This document shows positions 34,691-43,935 of a stretch of 64,000 bases of DNA, one piece after another. Under the pieces are notes generated by a model. That model was not told the DNA's origin, did not search any database, and was given only the letters and a program-made list of their open reading frames with translations. Position 1 is the first letter of the stretch, and each line of letters opens with the position of its first letter. The position numbers and the translations under genes were made by a program. The DNA comes from UBA10649 sp965278945 (lineage in GTDB: Bacteria; Actinomycetota; Actinomycetes; S36-B12), in assembly GCA_965278945.1 (NCBI GenBank), contig OZ257128.1, forward strand, positions 1,674,001 to 1,738,000, read 5' to 3'.

Positions 34691-36132
34691 CACTCACTCC
34701 GTCCGTGATGCGGCCGAGCCAGCGGAATCGTCATCGTGAACGTGGCTCCTCCCGATGTGTTGTCCGCTACAGCCACCGACCCTTCGTGCGCGGAGGCAAT
34801 CGCCCGGACAATGGACAGTCCCAGTCCGGCACCCTCGCCGGAATCCGCCGGCCGATCGGATCGGACGAAGCGCTCGAAGATCCGCTCCTTGTCAGCATCG
34901 GGAACTCCCGGGCCGGAATCGCGCACCCACAACTGCACGGACTCACCGCGAACTCGACTCCCGATCCCGACCTCTGCGTCCGGACGGGAGTAGCGCAGCG
35001 CGTTCTGTGCCAGTTGCACCATCGCCTGCGTCAGCCGGTGCCGGTCGGCCATGACCACTCCCTCGGCCCGGTCGTCGAGGACGCACCTGACGTCCCCGAG
35101 CGCACTCGCCTTGACCACGACCTCATCGGTCAGGTCGCCGATGTCCACGGGGGCAAGTCGCACGAATCCGGGCTGGTTCGATCGCGTGAGTGTCTGCAGG
35201 TCATGGACGATCCGGCTCATGCGGTCGAGCTCGTCCATGACCAGCGCGACCGTCTGCTCGCGGTCTTCGGGGTTGACGTCGATGAGCTCGAGGTGACCCC
35301 GCACGATCGTCAGCGGGGTGCGCAGCTCGTGGCCGGCATCATCGATGAACTCGCGCTGCGCGGCAAATGCCGTCTCGAGCCGGTCGAGCATGTCGTTGAA
35401 CGTCCGGGCAAGGTCGTCGAGCTCGTCACCCGAACCACGTACCGGAATGCGCCTGGTCAGGTCGGACTCGGAGATCGATCGCGCCGTGTCGCCGATGTTC
35501 CGCACGGGAGCGAGCACCCGCCCTGCCACGAACCAGCCGAGGATCGTCGCGAGGAGCAGCGCCGCCAACGAGACCAGCAGCTGCGTCCGCACGAGATCGT
35601 TGACCTCGCGGCCTTCGAGATCGGCGAAGATTCCCACGACGAGCGCGCCGCGCTGCGTGCTGCCGTCGACCGAAACCGGCACGGCGACGTACTGCACTTG
35701 GCCGGCATCAGTGTCGAGGCTCCCGTAGACGACCTCCGGCGCGGACGACGCGATGTCGACGAGGTCCGCGCGGGTATCGATCCTGACCGGCGGGATGTCG
35801 GATGTGCGCGCATCGACCACGCCGTCGACGACCGCGAACATGGTCTCGTTCGCGTCGGGAATGCTGCGATCCAGGAACAGCCTCATCAGGGACTGGGGAT
35901 CGGAGAAGCGGCCACCGCTTCGGGGATCGCTGCCCTCCGTCGCGAGCAGTCGCAGCTCGGACACCTCGCCGGTGAGCTCGCGCTCGATCCGATCGTTGAG
36001 CTGGTCGACGAGGACCTGGCGCGCGGCCACCCACGAGATGAGCAGGACGACGGCCGCGGGGACAAGGACCCAGCCAAGGATCCGCAGCCGCGAGGACCGC
36101 AGGCGCGGCCGTTCGCGATCACGGGTTCCCAC
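34690..36132 (-). CDS. Membrane sensor histidine kinase
   Basis: 480 aa. Two membrane helices (~residues 18-38 and ~183-205) enclose a ~145-residue extracellular sensor; HAMP follows (residues ~205-258), then HisKA with the phospho-His in DDAGHELRTPLT, and HATPase_c with N (QLAQNALRYS), G1 (VRDSGPGVPD), F (IFERFVRSDR) and G2 (GEGAGLGLSIVRAIASAHEG) boxes. It resembles the MprB/TcrY type. Coupled to the regulator downstream and 2 bases after the lipoprotein gene. Confidence 0.95.
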   Translation of the reverse strand: MGTRDRERPRLRSSRLRILGWVLVPAAVVLLISWVAARQVLVDQLNDRIERELTGEVSELRLLATEGSDPRSGGRFSDPQSLMRLFLDRSIPDANETMFAVVDGVVDARTSDIPPVRIDTRADLVDIASSAPEVVYGSLDTDAGQVQYVAVPVSVDGSTQRGALVVGIFADLEGREVNDLVRTQLLVSLAALLLATILGWFVAGRVLAPVRNIGDTARSISESDLTRRIPVRGSGDELDDLARTFNDMLDRLETAFAAQREFIDDAGHELRTPLTIVRGHLELIDVNPEDREQTVALVMDELDRMSRIVHDLQTLTRSNQPGFVRLAPVDIGDLTDEVVVKASALGDVRCVLDDRAEGVVMADRHRLTQAMVQLAQNALRYSRPDAEVGIGSRVRGESVQLWVRDSGPGVPDADKERIFERFVRSDRPADSGEGAGLGLSIVRAIASAHEGSVAVADNTSGGATFTMTIPLARPHHGRSE

Positions 36133-36133
36133 G

Positions 36134-36658
36134 TCAGCGGAGGTCGGTGACTCGGTAATCGAAGTCCTCCTCCACAGACTCGCCCTCGTCGTCGATCAGA
36201 GGCAGGTCCGTGGCCAGGTCCAGGACTCCGTCACCATCGTCCCGCACGAGCATCCCGAGGAGTTCGGCCGACTCGGATATCGGCGTGGTGAGCAGCACGC
36301 TCACGAGCTGCACGCCAGGGCTCGCCGTGTCCGAGCCGAGCACTGTCCCCGACTGGTCGGTGATCACGACGAACGCCGGGCCGGACACCGACACCGAATC
36401 GACCGCGACTCGAGTGCCGTCACCGGCCTGGTCGTCGATGTCGAGATCGGCGGCGGACGGCGCAGGTGTCGCGGGTGCCGCCGAGCCTGGCGCCTCGACC
36501 ACGATCGGAGCGCGATCAGCGCCCGACGTCGCCGAGGACGTGTCCGGTCCCGCTGTCGAGCATGCCGACAGCAGGACCGCTAGTGCTGCAGCAGACGCAG
36601 CACCACCCCACACCTTGGTCCGAGCGGAGGGCGAACCCTCAGATGCGCAGCGATGCAC
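36134..36658 (-). CDS. DUF7282-like lipoprotein
   Basis: 174 aa. A basic N-terminus and ASAAALAVLLSACS give a lipobox at C33. The mature part has VAVDSVSVSGPAFVVITDQSGTVLGSDTASPGVQLVSVLLTTPI and MLVRDDGDGVLDLATDLPLIDDEGESVEEDF, matching the DUF7282 pattern first known from haloarchaeal surface proteins. GTG start at 36658 overlaps the end of the upstream gene by 20 bases; a later start is possible. It is the third gene of exported-lipoprotein-kinase-regulator, so it may modulate or report to the sensor. Confidence 0.75.
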   Translation of the reverse strand: MHRCASEGSPSARTKVWGGAASAAALAVLLSACSTAGPDTSSATSGADRAPIVVEAPGSAAPATPAPSAADLDIDDQAGDGTRVAVDSVSVSGPAFVVITDQSGTVLGSDTASPGVQLVSVLLTTPISESAELLGMLVRDDGDGVLDLATDLPLIDDEGESVEEDFDYRVTDLR

Positions 36659-37037
36659 TGCACACCTGGCCCGACGCGCTCGTCGCGCGCACGGAGAACT
36701 TGTCGGTACCGGCGCTGTCGCGCACCAGGTGACTCACGTCGAGCTCGCCCTCGTTGTCGGCGAGAACCGAGCGCTTGAGGATCTTCTTGCCGTTCTTCTC
36801 CATGCGCACTGTCCAGCGCTGGCCCGCAGTCGCGCCGTCGATGTCGAAGTCGATGTCGACGACTCCGAAGTCACGCTCGAGGTTGAAGTCCCAACGCGCG
36901 CCCGCGGAGCACATGCCCGACGACTCGCGCTCGATCTCCAGCGGGGCGGCAGATGCCGGGGCCGCGAACACGGTTCCGGCGGCGAGCAGTGCTGCGGATG
37001 CCGCCAGGGCCGTTCCGCCCATGATCTTCTTCTTCAT
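36639..37037 (-). CDS. Small secreted protein at the head of the two-component cluster
   Basis: 132 aa with GGAGG six bases before ATG. Clear signal peptide MKKKIMGGTALAASAALLAAGTVFAAPASA. The mature ~100 residues are beta-rich with two Cys (SGMCSAG and GQVCSAS) likely joined, and GKKILKRSVLADNEGELDVSHLVRDSAG. No family recognised. First of four minus-strand genes ending with the two-component system. Confidence 0.78.
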   Translation of the reverse strand: MKKKIMGGTALAASAALLAAGTVFAAPASAAPLEIERESSGMCSAGARWDFNLERDFGVVDIDFDIDGATAGQRWTVRMEKNGKKILKRSVLADNEGELDVSHLVRDSAGTDKFSVRATSASGQVCSASLRI

Positions 37038-37155
37038 CGTCGTCCTCCAAGGCTGGTTGCTAGCGACGGGTCATTCCGTCATGCATGAAGCCAACCAGCG
37101 CAGTCTGAGGAGGCGATGAGGTGAACATGAGAGTTCGCTCATGTGGGCCGGACGG

Positions 37156-37518
37156 TCAGAGGGACGTCAGGCAGAAGGGGTGGCCGGCCGGATCCAGGAG
37201 AACCCGCCAGCGCCCATCGCCGGGCTGATGATCCGGCTTGGACGCCCCGAGTTCCAAGGCCAGCCGTTCGGTCGCATCGAGGTCGTCGGCGCGGAAGTCC
37301 AAGTGGAACTGCTGTGGCATGTCCTGACCTGGCCACTGCGGAGCCCGATATCCGGCAACCAGCTGGAATCCCAGATCGTTGCCGGAGTCACCCGTCAGCG
37401 CGACGAATTCGTCCGAACTGAACAGTTCCCGCATCCCCGTCAGTGCACCGTAGAAGGCCGCCAGCGTCCGAGGGTCGGAACAGTCCAACGTCACACCTCG
37501 CAGCACAGCGCCTGCCAT
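37156..37518 (-). CDS. VOC-family glyoxalase-like protein
   Basis: 120 aa. LRGVTLDCSDPRTLAAFYGALTGM and the final GDGRWRVLLDPAGHPFCLTSL are the standard single-module VOC pattern; FHLDFRADDLDATERLALELGA supplies the middle. AAGGAG lies six bases before ATG. Substrate unknown. It stands alone, 31 bases after the following-in-sequence lipoprotein gene's stop. Confidence 0.85.
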   Translation of the reverse strand: MAGAVLRGVTLDCSDPRTLAAFYGALTGMRELFSSDEFVALTGDSGNDLGFQLVAGYRAPQWPGQDMPQQFHLDFRADDLDATERLALELGASKPDHQPGDGRWRVLLDPAGHPFCLTSL

Positions 37519-37549
37519 CGTTCGCTCCTTGCGTCCGACGCAAGTATGC

Positions 37550-38476
37550 CTACGAGTGCGGCCCGCAGATGCCGATGATGACCTTGTCGGCCTTCTGGAT
37601 CTCCTTCGCCGCAGCGGTCACCTTGTCGTAGCTATTGGCGCCGAGGTTCCCTGCTGCCGTGGACCGCTGGTACTTGAAGTAGACGATCATCGCCGCCTGC
37701 TCTGCTTCGAGTGCGGACTTCAGGTCTGGATTCCCGACCCTGCCCGCCATCTCGGCATACAGGTCTGCCGTCTGCTTGTAGCCGGCCGCGGCGCCCGCGG
37801 GGTCCTTCTCCAGCGCCGCCTGGGTCGTGTCCGAGATCGCGATCAGCTGCGGGTCGTAGGAGTAGATCACCGCGCAGTCATCCTCCGTCGTGCCGCCTGC
37901 CTGCGGGCTCGACGATGGGGCCGTGCTCGGCGATGCGCTCGCCGCACTGCTGGCCGCTGGCGCTGCTGAGGCTGCAGGTGCCGCCGCGGGCTCCTTGACG
38001 CCGATGGATGTTCCGCACGCCGCGTTGATCGCGTCCGAGGACGTCGCCAGGTCACCCGCGGCCGTGATCACCTTGGTCACGTCGTACTCGTCGCCGATTC
38101 CCGCGACGACGGCTGCCTGGTACTCCTGGTAGACGTCGACCGCGCGCATGCTGGTCTCAAGCTGTGCCTTCAGCTCTGCGTTCGTGACCTTCGCGGCAGC
38201 ATCGCGGTAGGCGAAGCTCAGGACCGCGTACTGGCCCTCGACGTTCTCCGGGTTCGACCCCAGGTCCTTGTCGATTGCCGTCGTCACCACGGCGATGCCC
38301 GGCTCGGCGGCCTTGATGATCACACAGGCACCCTCGGTCGTGGACGAGTCGACGTTCGCCGCCGCGCTCGTCGAGACACCCGGAGTAGCGGGTCCCCCGC
38401 AGCTTGCCGTGCCCAGCGCCACTGCGGCGACGCAGCCGACGATCCAGCTCACTCGTGCGATCTTCACAGCCGACAC
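37550..38476 (-). CDS. Exported protein with two internal repeat halves
   Basis: 308 aa. Hydrophobic N-terminus VSWIVGCVAAVALGTASCGG gives a signal peptide with a weak lipobox (TASC). Residues ~45-155 and ~200-308 are diverged copies: each starts with an Asp/Glu-then-Cys-VI block (GACVIIKAAEPGIAVVTTAID; DDCAVIYSYDPQLIAISDTT), then a Tyr-rich helix, a N-x-ELK/DLK block (VTNAELKAQLETS; VGNPDLKSALEAE), a KYQ/EYQ block and YDKV/YDVT. A Pro/Ser/Ala linker joins them. Each half holds two Cys that may pair. Family not recognised. Confidence 0.75.
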   Translation of the reverse strand: MSAVKIARVSWIVGCVAAVALGTASCGGPATPGVSTSAAANVDSSTTEGACVIIKAAEPGIAVVTTAIDKDLGSNPENVEGQYAVLSFAYRDAAAKVTNAELKAQLETSMRAVDVYQEYQAAVVAGIGDEYDVTKVITAAGDLATSSDAINAACGTSIGVKEPAAAPAASAAPAASSAASASPSTAPSSSPQAGGTTEDDCAVIYSYDPQLIAISDTTQAALEKDPAGAAAGYKQTADLYAEMAGRVGNPDLKSALEAEQAAMIVYFKYQRSTAAGNLGANSYDKVTAAAKEIQKADKVIIGICGPHS

Positions 38477-38551
38477 TCCCCCGTAGTCCCGATGAGCGGG
38501 AAGCCTATAGGCGGGCCACCCGAATAGCGGGCACCCGGGTGAGGGGTAGCG

Positions 38552-38956
38552 CTAGCCGAACTTGCTCTCCAGGTCGACGAAGAACGCAGTCGACAACTTC
38601 TCGAAGTCCGCCGCGGTCAGCCGGATGCGATCGCCGTCCTTGAGGCCGAGCACGGCGGCCTCCGGCACGTACTTGATGACCTTGTTGCCGCGGAACACCC
38701 CGCCGTTCGTCAGCAGGGAGTCGACGATCAGCTCGACCTCGTTGAGCGGGTTGCCGTCCTTGCCCGACACAGGGCGCGTGCGATGGACGAAGAAGCGGTC
38801 CAGGACGATCACCATGTCGTTGAAGTACAGCGCCTCGAAGGCAGCCGACGGAACCGCCCCCGACGTCACCAGCTTCAGGTACTCGGCCAGCGCCGCCGCC
38901 ACCGCCGACTTCGCGGCCGTGATCTCGTCAGGGGTGTAGTCCTTACGGCCGAGCAT
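38552..38956 (-). CDS. Conserved-looking hypothetical protein
   Basis: 134 aa with AAGGAGG seven bases before ATG. No signal or membrane segment. It reads as a helical N-terminus (TPDEITAAKSAVAAALAEYLKLV) and a mixed C-terminal domain (MVIVLDRFFVHRTRPVSGKDGNPLNEVELIVDSLL, GVFRGNKVIKYVPEAAVLGLKDGDRIRLTAADF). The opening LGRKDYTPDEI is like small actinobacterial proteins of unknown function. It lies 56 bases downstream of glnN on the same strand. Confidence 0.7.
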   Translation of the reverse strand: MLGRKDYTPDEITAAKSAVAAALAEYLKLVTSGAVPSAAFEALYFNDMVIVLDRFFVHRTRPVSGKDGNPLNEVELIVDSLLTNGGVFRGNKVIKYVPEAAVLGLKDGDRIRLTAADFEKLSTAFFVDLESKFG

Positions 38957-39012
38957 GGTCGGGCCTCCTTCGCGGTCGCCACCACTCTACGGAGGCCCGG
39001 ACCATGCTCGTA

Positions 39013-41187
39013 TTACAGGACGTAAAGCATTTCCTGATACGTCGGGAGTGGCCACAGGTCGTCGGCCACGATTCCTTCGAGGCCATCGGCTGCGGTGCGG
39101 ACCGCAGCGATCGCCGGTAGGAGGACGTCGCGACCGTAGGCGGCCTCCGCCTCCACTGACTCCTCGTGGTCCGCGGCAATGGCCTCGCGAAGCTCGCCGA
39201 GCGCGGTGCGCAGAGCAGACAGCGGCACGGATACTGCCTCGAGGGTCGCCGTATCCCCCTCGACGCCCGCCGCCTTCAGGGCCGCCAGGTTCTGGGCGAC
39301 CTCGGTCTGGAAGCGCATGCCCGCGGGAAGCACCATCGTGCTGCCGACCTCGAGGGTGATCTTGGCCTCGACGCTGACGCTGTTGACGTACTGCTCCAGG
39401 CCGATCTCGTAGCGGCTGTGCATCTCGCGGTGGTTGAACACCTTGTAGTGCTCGAACAGCTCCATCGCCTCCTCGGAGATGAGCTCGGGCAGCGCGTCGA
39501 GCGTGGTGCGCAGGTTCGGCAGTCCGCGACGCGCGGCCTCGACCTGCCACTCCTCGGAGTAGCCGTTGCCGTTGAAGACCGAGTCGCCGTGGTTGGTGAT
39601 GATCTCCGTGAGGATGTTCTGCACCGCGACGTTGAAGTCGGTGCCCGCAGCGATCTGCTTCTCCAGGTCCGTCGCGATGTAGTCAAGCGCCTCGGCCATG
39701 ATCGTGCAGATCGTGGTCATCGGGCCGGCCACCGACTGCATCGAGCCGGGTGCGCGGAACTCGAAACGGTTGCCGGTGAACGCGAACGGGCTGGTGCGGT
39801 TGCGGTCGCCCGGGTCGCTCGGCAGGACGGGCAGGGTGTCGACGCCGATGGTCAGCGTTCCCTTGCCCTTCGACGAGGTCGCAGCTCCCTTGGCGATCTG
39901 CTCGAAGACGTCGGCGAGCTGGTCGCCGAGGAAGATCGAGATGATCGCCGGCGGGGCCTCGTTCGCGCCGAGGCGATGGTCGTTGCTGGCCGACGCGACC
40001 GACGCGCGCAGCAGGCCGCCGTACTTGTGCACCGAGCGGATGACCGCGGCGCAGAAGACGAGGAACTGGGCGTTGTCGTGCGGGGTGTCGCCCGGCAGGA
40101 GCAGGTTGCCCTCGGTCGAGTTGCCCAGCGAGAAGTTGACGTGCTTGCCCGATCCGTTGACACCGGCGAACGGCTTCTCGTGGAACAGGCACTCCATGCC
40201 GTGCTTGCGGGCCACCGTCTTGAAGGTGGTCATCAGAAGCTGCTGGTGGTCGGCGGCGACGTTCGCGCGCTCGAACATCGGCGCGATCTCGAACTGGCCG
40301 GGGGCGACCTCGTTGTGGCGGGTCTTGGCCGGGATGCCGAGCTTGAACAACTCGCGCTCGGTGTCCATCATGAAGCCGAGGACGCGGTCGGGGATGGCGC
40401 CGAAGTAGTGGTCGTCGAATTCCTGGCCCTTGGGCGGCTTGGAGCCGAACAGCGTGCGACCGGCGTTCAGCAGGTCAGGGCGCGCCAGGAAGAAGTGACG
40501 GTCGACGAGGAAGTACTCCTGCTCAGCGCCGCAGAACGAGACGACGTGGTCGGGATCGTGACCGAACAGGCGCAGCACCCGCTCGGCGTGCTCGGCCATG
40601 GCCTGCTGCGAGCGCAGCAGCGGGGTCTTGTGGTCGAGCGCCTCGCCGGTCATCGACACAAAGACCGTGGGGATGCACAGGGTGTTGCCGTTCGGGTTCT
40701 CCAGCACGTAGGCGGGGCTGGTGACGTCCCAGCCGGTGTAGCCGCGGGCCTCGAAGGTGTTGCGCAGTCCGCCGCTGGGGAACGACGACGCATCGGGCTC
40801 GCCCTGCACGAGGGTCTTGCCGGCGAACTCGGCCAGGGCCGATCCGTCGCCAACCGGCTCGAAGAAACTGTCGTGCTTCTCCGCGGTCAGGCCGGTGAGG
40901 GGGTAGAACACGTGCGCGTAGTGGGTCGCGCCCTTCTCGATCGCCCAGTCCTTCATTGCCGACGCGACGGCGTCAGCGATGGCCGGGTCGAGCGGAGCGG
41001 AGTTCTCGATGGTCGCCATGACCGACTTGTAGACCGACTTCGGGAGTCGCTTCTGCATGACCGTCTTGCTGAACACGTTCGATCCGAAGATCTCCCCAGG
41101 CTGCTCCGTGATATCGAAGCTGGGCGCCGGCGGAACATACGCCTCGACGTCCTTGATGGCCTGGAGGCGTACAGCATTCCCACTCAT
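39013..41187 (-). CDS. glnN: Type III glutamine synthetase (GlnN)
   Basis: 724 aa, the length of GSIII, versus ~470 for GSI. Joins ammonia to glutamate with ATP. GSIII signatures include FGSNVFSKTVMQKRLPK near the N-terminus, CGAEQEYFLVDRHFF, KTRHNEVAPGQFEIAPMFE, VNGSGKHVNFSLGN and the C-terminal HGDSVFNGNGYSEEW. GSIII is common in Bacteroidetes and cyanobacteria and scattered in actinobacteria, usually alongside GlnA. ATG at 41187. No glnK or regulator adjoins it. Confidence 0.95.
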   Translation of the reverse strand: MSGNAVRLQAIKDVEAYVPPAPSFDITEQPGEIFGSNVFSKTVMQKRLPKSVYKSVMATIENSAPLDPAIADAVASAMKDWAIEKGATHYAHVFYPLTGLTAEKHDSFFEPVGDGSALAEFAGKTLVQGEPDASSFPSGGLRNTFEARGYTGWDVTSPAYVLENPNGNTLCIPTVFVSMTGEALDHKTPLLRSQQAMAEHAERVLRLFGHDPDHVVSFCGAEQEYFLVDRHFFLARPDLLNAGRTLFGSKPPKGQEFDDHYFGAIPDRVLGFMMDTERELFKLGIPAKTRHNEVAPGQFEIAPMFERANVAADHQQLLMTTFKTVARKHGMECLFHEKPFAGVNGSGKHVNFSLGNSTEGNLLLPGDTPHDNAQFLVFCAAVIRSVHKYGGLLRASVASASNDHRLGANEAPPAIISIFLGDQLADVFEQIAKGAATSSKGKGTLTIGVDTLPVLPSDPGDRNRTSPFAFTGNRFEFRAPGSMQSVAGPMTTICTIMAEALDYIATDLEKQIAAGTDFNVAVQNILTEIITNHGDSVFNGNGYSEEWQVEAARRGLPNLRTTLDALPELISEEAMELFEHYKVFNHREMHSRYEIGLEQYVNSVSVEAKITLEVGSTMVLPAGMRFQTEVAQNLAALKAAGVEGDTATLEAVSVPLSALRTALGELREAIAADHEESVEAEAAYGRDVLLPAIAAVRTAADGLEGIVADDLWPLPTYQEMLYVL

Positions 41188-41306
41188 GTGCTCTCCCGTT
41201 CGTCTGAACGGCCCGCGAACGCGGACCCAACGGGGCCGAGGCTATGCGCCGAATAAAGCGGGCATGTTTAGGAAATGTTTCGGCTATGGGTCACGGGACC
41301 CTGGCC

Positions 41307-42104
41307 TCAATCGCCGCGAGTACCGGCCACGAGGACCGAGCACGTCGCCTTGCCCGCCACGTGGGCGCTGACCGATCCATTCACCAGGCGACCCACCGTG
41401 CCCTTGCCGGACCTGCCCAGGACGACCAGGTCCGGCCGGGTGCGGTCGGCGAAGTCCAGGATGCGGTGCGCGGGGCTGGCGAGCACGGCGGAGGATGCCG
41501 GCTCGGCGGCTCGTATCGACGCCCTAACGCCCAGGTCGGCGAGATAGCTCGCGGCCCGCGAGGCCGCGGCGGAGGACTCACTGCTTGCCTCGTCAGCCAG
41601 CGACCGAACCGTCAGCAACGTCACGGTCGACGTCCGCGACAGAGGCAGCAGGGCGAGCGCCTCGAGCGCTGCCTGCGAGTTCACGGATCCGTCGAAGCAC
41701 GCCACGACGCTGCGCACGGGATCTGCCGCATGGGCGACCACCACCGGCATCTCGCCCTCCATGACGAGTGCTCGCGCGGTGCCGCCGAGATCGGCCAGTC
41801 GGTCGGTGCCGAGCCGGTGCGGCCCGATAACCACGAGGTCGGTACCCGAGTGCGACGCGAGCGCGAGCTTGGGATCGAGCGGCGACGTGACTGTCCTGAT
41901 GCTCGCGAACCCGCAGCGGCTGGGCGCCCATCGCGTCGCAGGGCTGTCGGTCCCGGCAAGCGATGGCGTGGCCGCGCCCTGCAGTACATCGACCTGCCAT
42001 GACGGCCACACCTGTGCCGTCACCCACTCCCACGCCACATCGGCGCCCGCCGAGCCGTCGTCTCCGAAGGTCAGCCTTCCTCCGTCGAGGGCGCTCCTAG
42101 TCAC
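41307..42104 (-). CDS. Tandem universal stress protein
   Basis: 265 aa, two Usp domains. The first (residues ~10-130) begins FGDDGSAGADVAWEWV and is diverged, with IGPHRLGTDRLADLGGTARALVMEGEMPVVVA. The second (~132-262) begins VVACFDGSVNSQAALEAL and holds the ATP-binding loop LGRSGKGTVGRLVNGSVSAHVA, so it is probably the nucleotide-binding half. GTG start overlaps the antiporter stop by 8 bases; the pair is coupled, placing stress sensing next to ion transport. Confidence 0.88.
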   Translation of the reverse strand: MTRSALDGGRLTFGDDGSAGADVAWEWVTAQVWPSWQVDVLQGAATPSLAGTDSPATRWAPSRCGFASIRTVTSPLDPKLALASHSGTDLVVIGPHRLGTDRLADLGGTARALVMEGEMPVVVAHAADPVRSVVACFDGSVNSQAALEALALLPLSRTSTVTLLTVRSLADEASSESSAAASRAASYLADLGVRASIRAAEPASSAVLASPAHRILDFADRTRPDLVVLGRSGKGTVGRLVNGSVSAHVAGKATCSVLVAGTRGD

Positions 42105-43821
42105 TGGTCGCTACAGTCGTCGCGCGACCTCGCGAGCGCAGGTCGAGGATCGGCTGGACCATGCTGGCGGCCAGTTCCTCCTCGCCGAAGTAGGCGCGAC
42201 TGACGACGTCCTCCTCGAACCGCTCCCAGTCCCCCGCCGAGTGGGTGCGGACGATCAGGTCGATGTCCGGACGGAGCCGCCTGACAGTTTCAGCGGCCGC
42301 GGTCACGCTCTCCGCCGTCGGGCTGGCGATCACGACCGCGTCAGCGCGTTCGATGCCCGCTTCGATGAGCAGCTCCGGTCGCGCGCCGTCGCCCGCGAGA
42401 GCAGGCACTCCCCGCTCCCGAAGCTTCTCCACTGGCTCACGGGTGAGCTCGATGACCACGCACCGCACGTCGTGGGAGACAAGATCGGCGTAGATGCGGC
42501 GGCCGACGCGGCCGTAGCCGATGAGGATGACATGGCCTGACGGCGGCTCGACGCCGTGGCCCGTGGGCAGCGCGGCGAGGACGTCGTTCTGGAAGTCCAG
42601 TCGCTGCGCCCACTGCGTCCGCTTCAGCAGGATTCGGCGCAGGATTCCCATCCCACCGAACATCAACGGGTTCAGGGCAATGGAGATGAACGCGCCAGCG
42701 ACGATAAGGGACAGGCCTTCGGAGGGAATCAGGCCCAAGGTGAGCGCGAGTCCGGCGAGGATGAACGAGAACTCGCCGATCTGGGACAGGCTCGCGCCCA
42801 TGATCAGGGCCGTGTTGATCGGGTAGCGCAGGCGCAGCACGAGCAGCGTGGCGATCAGCGACTTGCCGACCATGATGATGGCGACGACGGCGAGCACCTT
42901 CAACGGCTCCTCGACGAGGATCATCGGATCCAGCAGCATGCCGACGGCCACGAAGAACAGCACGGCGAAGGCGTCGCGCAGCGGAAGGGTGTCCTGGCCC
43001 GCTCGATGGCTGAACTCGGACTCCCTGAGCACCATGCCGGCGACGAACGCCCCCAGGGCGAAGGAGACCTCGAAGAGCTCGGCCGCACCGAAGGCGATGC
43101 CGATGGCCAGCGCGATCACGGCAACGGTGAAGAGCTCCCGCGATCCCACGCGAGCGATCTGCCACAGCACCCAGGGCAGGAAACGCCGCCCGGCGAACAG
43201 CATGATCGCGAAGAACACCGCGACCTGGCCGAGAGTCAGCAGCACCTGGGCCCACGTGGGCATCTCGACTCCGAGGGCCTCGTCGAGCGGCCCGGGCCGG
43301 CCCGCAAGCGGCGGCAGCATGACGAGCGCGAAGACCGTCACGAGGTCCTCGACGACCAGCCAGCCGACCGCGATCCGGCCGTCGATGGTCTCGAGCAGGC
43401 CGCGCGACTCGAGGGCCTTCAGCAGGACCACGGTGCTCGCGCACGACAAGCTCACGCCGAAGATCACGGCGCTTGTCGTGCTCCAACCCCACCAGACCGC
43501 GAGCCAGGTTCCGACAGCAGTGGCGAAGGCCATCTGCACGATCGCCCCGGGGATGGCGATCCGCTTGACCGCGAGCAGGTCGTCGAGGGACAGATGCAGG
43601 CCGACGCCGAACATGAGCAGCATGACGCCGATCTCGGCCAGCTGAGAGGCAGCGCCGACGTCGGCGACGAGGCCAGGCGTGGCGGGTCCGATGACGACAC
43701 CGGCGAGGAGATATCCAACCAGCGGTGGCATGCGGCACTTCGCGGCGATGAAGCCGAAGATCAGCGCCAGGCCGAAACTGGCGGCGATGGTCACGATCAG
43801 ACCTGTTTCGTGGCCGGTCAC
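42097..43821 (-). CDS. CPA2 (Kef-type) cation/proton antiporter with TrkA-N domain
   Basis: 574 aa. Twelve or more helices (residues ~5-395) with FGVGLHLSLDDL, SLSCASTVVLLKALESRG and GWLVVEDLVTVFALVMLPP, the conserved Asp region of CPA2 carriers. The C-terminal RCK/TrkA-N domain (residues ~425-545) starts with the dinucleotide-binding loop HVILIGYGRVGRRIYADL and VVIELTREPVEKL. Probably a K+ or Na+/H+ antiporter gated by NAD(H) or a nucleotide. Overlaps the USP gene, which may modulate it. Confidence 0.93.
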   Translation of the reverse strand: MTGHETGLIVTIAASFGLALIFGFIAAKCRMPPLVGYLLAGVVIGPATPGLVADVGAASQLAEIGVMLLMFGVGLHLSLDDLLAVKRIAIPGAIVQMAFATAVGTWLAVWWGWSTTSAVIFGVSLSCASTVVLLKALESRGLLETIDGRIAVGWLVVEDLVTVFALVMLPPLAGRPGPLDEALGVEMPTWAQVLLTLGQVAVFFAIMLFAGRRFLPWVLWQIARVGSRELFTVAVIALAIGIAFGAAELFEVSFALGAFVAGMVLRESEFSHRAGQDTLPLRDAFAVLFFVAVGMLLDPMILVEEPLKVLAVVAIIMVGKSLIATLLVLRLRYPINTALIMGASLSQIGEFSFILAGLALTLGLIPSEGLSLIVAGAFISIALNPLMFGGMGILRRILLKRTQWAQRLDFQNDVLAALPTGHGVEPPSGHVILIGYGRVGRRIYADLVSHDVRCVVIELTREPVEKLRERGVPALAGDGARPELLIEAGIERADAVVIASPTAESVTAAAETVRRLRPDIDLIVRTHSAGDWERFEEDVVSRAYFGEEELAASMVQPILDLRSRGRATTVATSD

Positions 43822-43935
43822 GGCTCCTCCTTACGGGGCGCCGCGTGGGCAAGCTCAGCTACTGCCGAGCGAACCCTCCTTCTCCACAGTCCACGTGCGC
43901 CTGAATCGGGTGTCTTTCCAACCTAGCAAGGTTCG

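Noticed and set aside
42556..43926. 456-aa plus-strand ORF over the antiporter gene
   Set aside because: Charged, repetitive antisense shadow of a membrane protein gene.
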